Source: Chloroflexota bacterium | GTDB lineage: Bacteria > Chloroflexota > Limnocylindria > Limnocylindrales > CSP1-4 | NCBI GenBank assembly: GCA_017882025.1 | Contig: JADGQG010000082.1 | Location: 1 to 8,275, forward strand | Reading direction: 5' to 3' | DNA: 8,275 nt | Part shown: piece after piece, positions 6,792 through 8,275 of the stretch | How positions within the stretch are numbered: position 1 is the first letter of the stretch | Layout of the letters: each line of letters opens with the position of its first letter | Notes under the pieces: model-generated | What the model saw: the letters and a program-made list of their open reading frames with translations, nothing else | What the model was told of the DNA's origin: nothing | Database searches by the model: none | Program-made: the position numbers and the translations under genes

Positions 6792-6820
6792 TTGACAGGG
6801 CGCAACCTCGCCGCTACGTT
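6792..6820 (+). promoter_or_regulatory. Sigma-70 promoter of the lacI-type regulator
   Basis: A perfect -35 box TTGACA (6792-6797) is followed by a 17-bp spacer and TACGTT (6815-6820) as the -10 box, which keeps the key T1, A2 and T6. Transcription should start near 6827. This falls inside the first of two operator-like palindromes and leaves a leader of about 75 nt before the GTG at 6902. It is the best promoter in the window. Confidence 0.75.
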
Positions 6821-6823
6821 CTA

Positions 6824-6849
6824 CTAAACCGGTTTGCTAAACCGGTTTT
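6824..6849. promoter_or_regulatory. Tandem LacI-family operators (two AAACCGGTTT palindromes)
   Basis: Two copies of a 13-bp unit lie head to tail: CTAAACCGGTTTG (6824-6836) and CTAAACCGGTTTT (6837-6849), identical in the first 12 bases. Each contains the perfect 10-bp palindrome AAACCGGTTT (6826-6835 and 6839-6848) with the central CG typical of LacI-family operators. The pair sits over the expected transcription start, directly after the -10 box and just before the LacI-family gene. This is the classic position for autorepression. The AT-rich sites stand out from the surrounding GC-rich DNA. The centre-to-centre distance is 13 bp. Confidence 0.8.
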
Positions 6850-6901
6850 GGCCGCGCGGCGATGTCGCTTCGGCGATGTCCGGAGGAGCCGTGGAGGGCT
6901 G

Positions 6902-7978
6902 GTGAGGCAGGAAACTCGCGACCGACCCCGGATCGCCGACGTCGCCCGCGAGGCGGGCGTGTCGAAGACGGCCGTCTCGTTCGCGTTCAACAGCCCGGAG
7001 CGACTGAGCCCGGATACGGCCACCCGGATCCGCGACGTCGCCTCGTCGCTGGGATATCGGCCGCATCCCGTGGCCCGGATGCTGACCCAGGGCCGCACCC
7101 AGACGCTTGGCCTCCTGACCCCCCAGGCTCTCTCCGTCGTCTTCGCGAACCCATTCTTCGCCACCTTCAGCCAGGGCGTCGCCGTGGTTGCGGAGGAGGC
7201 CGGCTACGCGCTCCTGTTCGTGTCGCCCGTCCAGGGCTCGCTGGCTCGCGCGGTCAACCGGGCCACTGTGGATGGCTTTGTCGCGCTCGGCCTCGCGGAG
7301 GATCACCCGGAGGTGGAGCAGATCCGCCGGGCGGGACTGCCGATCGTGATGGTGGACTCCGGCGCCGCGTTCCCCGAACACCCGGCGGTGGATGTGGACG
7401 ACGAGGGCGGCGCGCGCCTCGCCGCGGAGCACCTCCTGTCGCTCGGCCACCGGGACTTCCTGGTGATCGGCGTCGAGCCGCCGGCGCCCGGCGACCAGGC
7501 CGAATCCGGGGGCGTGGTCGGTCGGCGCCTGGAGGGCTACCGAGAGGCGCTCGCGGCGGCGGGCATCGACCTGCCGGACGATCACGTCGTGGTCGGTCCG
7601 GCCAGCGTCGAAGGCGGCAGCGCTTGCCTGGCGAGTGCCTGGGAGAACGGCCGCCGGCCCACGGCGATCCTCGCCATGAGCGACGCGATGGCGATCGGCG
7701 CGATCCATGCCGCGCGCCGCCTGGGGCTGCGCGTCCCGGCCGACATCAGCATCGTCGGATTCGACGACATCGAGCTCTCCCGTCACGTCGAGCCGCCCCT
7801 GACGACCGTGCACCAGCCGGTCCGGCGGAAAGGTGAGGAGGCCTGCCGCCTCCTCCTTTCGGCGATTGCGCGGGATTCTTCCTTTCGGCCCGATCACCGG
7901 CGCCTCGAGACGCGACTCATCGTCCGCGGCTCGAGCGGTCCGGCACCCATCGGGAAGGAGGTGGCGGGGGGACGCTGA
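6902..7978 (+). CDS. LacI/GalR-family transcriptional regulator
   Basis: Read from the GTG at 6902, this is a 358-residue protein, normal for the family (about 330-360). GGAGGG lies 3-4 nt upstream and a second GGAGGAG lies 13 nt upstream. The frame is open further upstream, but that part covers the promoter and operators and is not coding. The helix-turn-helix is RIADVAREAGVSKTAVSFAF (10-29). The hinge is LGYRPHPVARML (50-61). The periplasmic-binding-protein-like effector domain runs from about 67 to 342, with TLGLLTPQ at its start, LSLGHRDFLVIG (179-190), ILAMSDAMAIGA (256-267) and SIVGFDDIELSRHVEPPLTTV (283-303, split across the two lobes). A Pro/Gly-rich insertion near residues 191-207 (VEPPAPGDQAESGG) is somewhat longer than usual. 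The family binds sugars or nucleosides and releases operator DNA. The effector cannot be read from the sequence. The following lipoprotein gene suggests a sugar-uptake operon. Confidence 0.93.
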   Translation: MRQETRDRPRIADVAREAGVSKTAVSFAFNSPERLSPDTATRIRDVASSLGYRPHPVARMLTQGRTQTLGLLTPQALSVVFANPFFATFSQGVAVVAEEAGYALLFVSPVQGSLARAVNRATVDGFVALGLAEDHPEVEQIRRAGLPIVMVDSGAAFPEHPAVDVDDEGGARLAAEHLLSLGHRDFLVIGVEPPAPGDQAESGGVVGRRLEGYREALAAAGIDLPDDHVVVGPASVEGGSACLASAWENGRRPTAILAMSDAMAIGAIHAARRLGLRVPADISIVGFDDIELSRHVEPPLTTVHQPVRRKGEEACRLLLSAIARDSSFRPDHRRLETRLIVRGSSGPAPIGKEVAGGR

Positions 7979-8013
7979 CGGACCGGAGGAGCGGGTCGCA
8001 ATCCGGCGGCCCG

Positions 8014-8025
8014 GGTTCCGGAACC
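8014..8025. repeat. 12-bp perfect palindrome GGTTCCGGAACC
   Basis: The sequence is its own reverse complement and lies 75 bases before the lipoprotein start. It shares a central CCGG with the upstream operators, but the flanks differ, so it is not the same site. It may be an operator for another protein, part of a leader hairpin, or chance. Confidence 0.35.
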
Positions 8026-8080
8026 GGCCGCATGGCGTGGCCGGAGCAGAGCGAATCGGCCGCCGAGGGGTGGCCACAGC

Positions 8081-8086
8081 AGGAGG
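8081..8086 (+). promoter_or_regulatory. Shine-Dalgarno site of the lipoprotein gene
   Basis: AGGAGG ends 13 nt before the ATG at 8100. The spacing is longer than the usual 5-9 nt, but no better start follows before the signal peptide. Confidence 0.55.
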
Positions 8087-8099
8087 AACGTAGAGACAG

Positions 8100-8275
8100 A
8101 TGCACAAGACAACCAGGTTGGTGGGCCTCTTCGGAGCGCTCGCCCTCGTCGCATCCGCGTGCAGCGGCTCGGCGACATCCGCCCCGTCGGCCGCCCCGTC
8201 GGCCGCGGCGCCCTCGGTCGCCGCGTCGGCGGAGGCCTCGGCCGCGGCGTCCGCGGCCGCCAGCCCGTCCGCGGC
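8100..8275 (+). CDS. Secreted lipoprotein, probably sugar ABC transporter substrate-binding protein; partial at right edge
   Basis: The ATG at 8100 opens a frame that runs off the window after 58 codons. The N-terminus is a textbook lipoprotein signal: basic MHKTTR, a hydrophobic core LVGLFGALALVA, and a lipobox ending ASAC with the lipidated cysteine at residue 21. SGSATSAP follows, and then a linker made almost only of Ala, Ser and Pro to the window end. Such a linker after the lipobox is common in substrate-binding proteins of high-GC Chloroflexota and related bacteria. The gene directly follows a LacI-family regulator, the usual arrangement for a sugar ABC transporter operon starting with its binding protein. 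No part of the folded domain is inside the window, so the substrate-binding call is inference from context. Membrane lipidation is well supported. Confidence 0.75.
   Translation, partial: MHKTTRLVGLFGALALVASACSGSATSAPSAAPSAAAPSVAASAEASAAASAAASPSA
8181..8204 (+). repeat. 12-bp tandem repeat (two copies) within the lipoprotein linker
   Basis: GCCCCGTCGGCC occurs twice in direct succession (8181-8192, 8193-8204) and encodes APSA-type units. It belongs to the low-complexity Ala/Ser/Pro linker, where slippage could change linker length. Confidence 0.6.

Larger units (their letters stand above)
7979..8099 (+). other. Intergenic region between regulator and lipoprotein gene
   Basis: These 121 bases hold no recognisable promoter. 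They contain a perfect 12-bp palindrome (8014-8025), an overlapping CCGGCC/GGCCGG stem (8024-8029 with 8039-8044, 9-nt loop) and the ribosome site of the next gene. There is no AAACCGGTTT copy here. The lipoprotein gene is therefore likely read from the regulator's promoter, or from a promoter I cannot see. Confidence 0.4.

Noticed and set aside
4303..6795. An 830-codon open frame on the plus strand.
   Set aside because: It runs antisense across the FAH, DUF3105 and membrane-protein genes, is very rich in Arg, Gly and Asp, and shows no domain pattern. It is the expected by-product of GC-rich third positions in the genes on the other strand.
6734..6901. N-terminal extension of the LacI-family protein by 56 residues.
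   Set aside because: The extension would cover the promoter and both operators, and the helix-turn-helix normally begins within the first residues; GTG at 6902 with GGAGGG upstream fits better.
8014..8025. Third operator for the LacI-family regulator.
   Set aside because: The dyad GGTTCCGGAACC shares only the central CCGG with AAACCGGTTT; the flanks differ at most positions.
6824..8107. A 427-codon minus-strand frame opposite the LacI-family gene.
   Set aside because: It is antisense to a clear LacI-family protein and its operators, and its residues show no family pattern.

Overview
This window comes from a very GC-rich bacterium. Third codon positions are almost all G or C, and as a result long open frames appear by chance opposite every real gene. 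Several features suggest a high-GC Chloroflexota lineage such as the Limnocylindria-like soil and freshwater groups, or less likely an actinobacterium: a membrane-anchored DUF3105 protein, an ECF sigma factor paired with a DUF5667-like anti-sigma protein, GTG starts, and secreted proteins with Ala/Ser/Pro-rich tails or linkers. This placement is inference from gene style, not from a marker gene.

The window has two arms that diverge around position 6736-6901. The left arm (6735 down to 1) is entirely on the minus strand. In transcription order it holds a four-helix membrane protein (6361-6735), a DUF3105 membrane-anchored protein (5347-6192), a fumarylacetoacetate hydrolase-family enzyme (4318-5331), threonine 3-dehydrogenase tdh (3246-4274), 2-amino-3-ketobutyrate CoA ligase kbl (1991-3214), a PHP-family phosphoesterase resembling histidinol-phosphatase (1077-1994), an ECF sigma factor (508-1080) and a single-pass membrane protein that is probably its anti-sigma factor (508 to beyond the left edge). 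From DUF3105 to the edge the gaps are 15, 43 and 31 nt, followed by three successive 4-nt start/stop overlaps (kbl/PHP, PHP/sigma, sigma/anti-sigma). This looks like one polycistronic, translationally coupled unit. Tdh and Kbl together convert L-threonine to glycine and acetyl-CoA. The job of the FAH-family enzyme and the PHP enzyme in this setting is not evident.

The right arm is on the plus strand. A clear sigma-70 promoter (TTGACA, 17-bp spacer, TACGTT) is followed at once by two tandem copies of the palindrome AAACCGGTTT. A LacI-family regulator (6902-7978) comes next, and then the start of a lipoprotein (8100 to the right edge) whose lipobox and low-complexity linker resemble the substrate-binding protein of a sugar ABC transporter. 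The simplest reading is an autoregulated sugar-uptake operon whose remaining genes lie beyond the window.

I found no RNA genes, insertion sequences, CRISPR arrays or phage genes. No gene-free stretch exceeds 300 bases. The most interesting points are the tandem operator pair with its tight 13-bp spacing, the coupling of an ECF sigma/anti-sigma pair to a threonine-catabolism operon, and the FAH-family enzyme directly upstream of tdh. I do not see clear evidence for a wholly new system.
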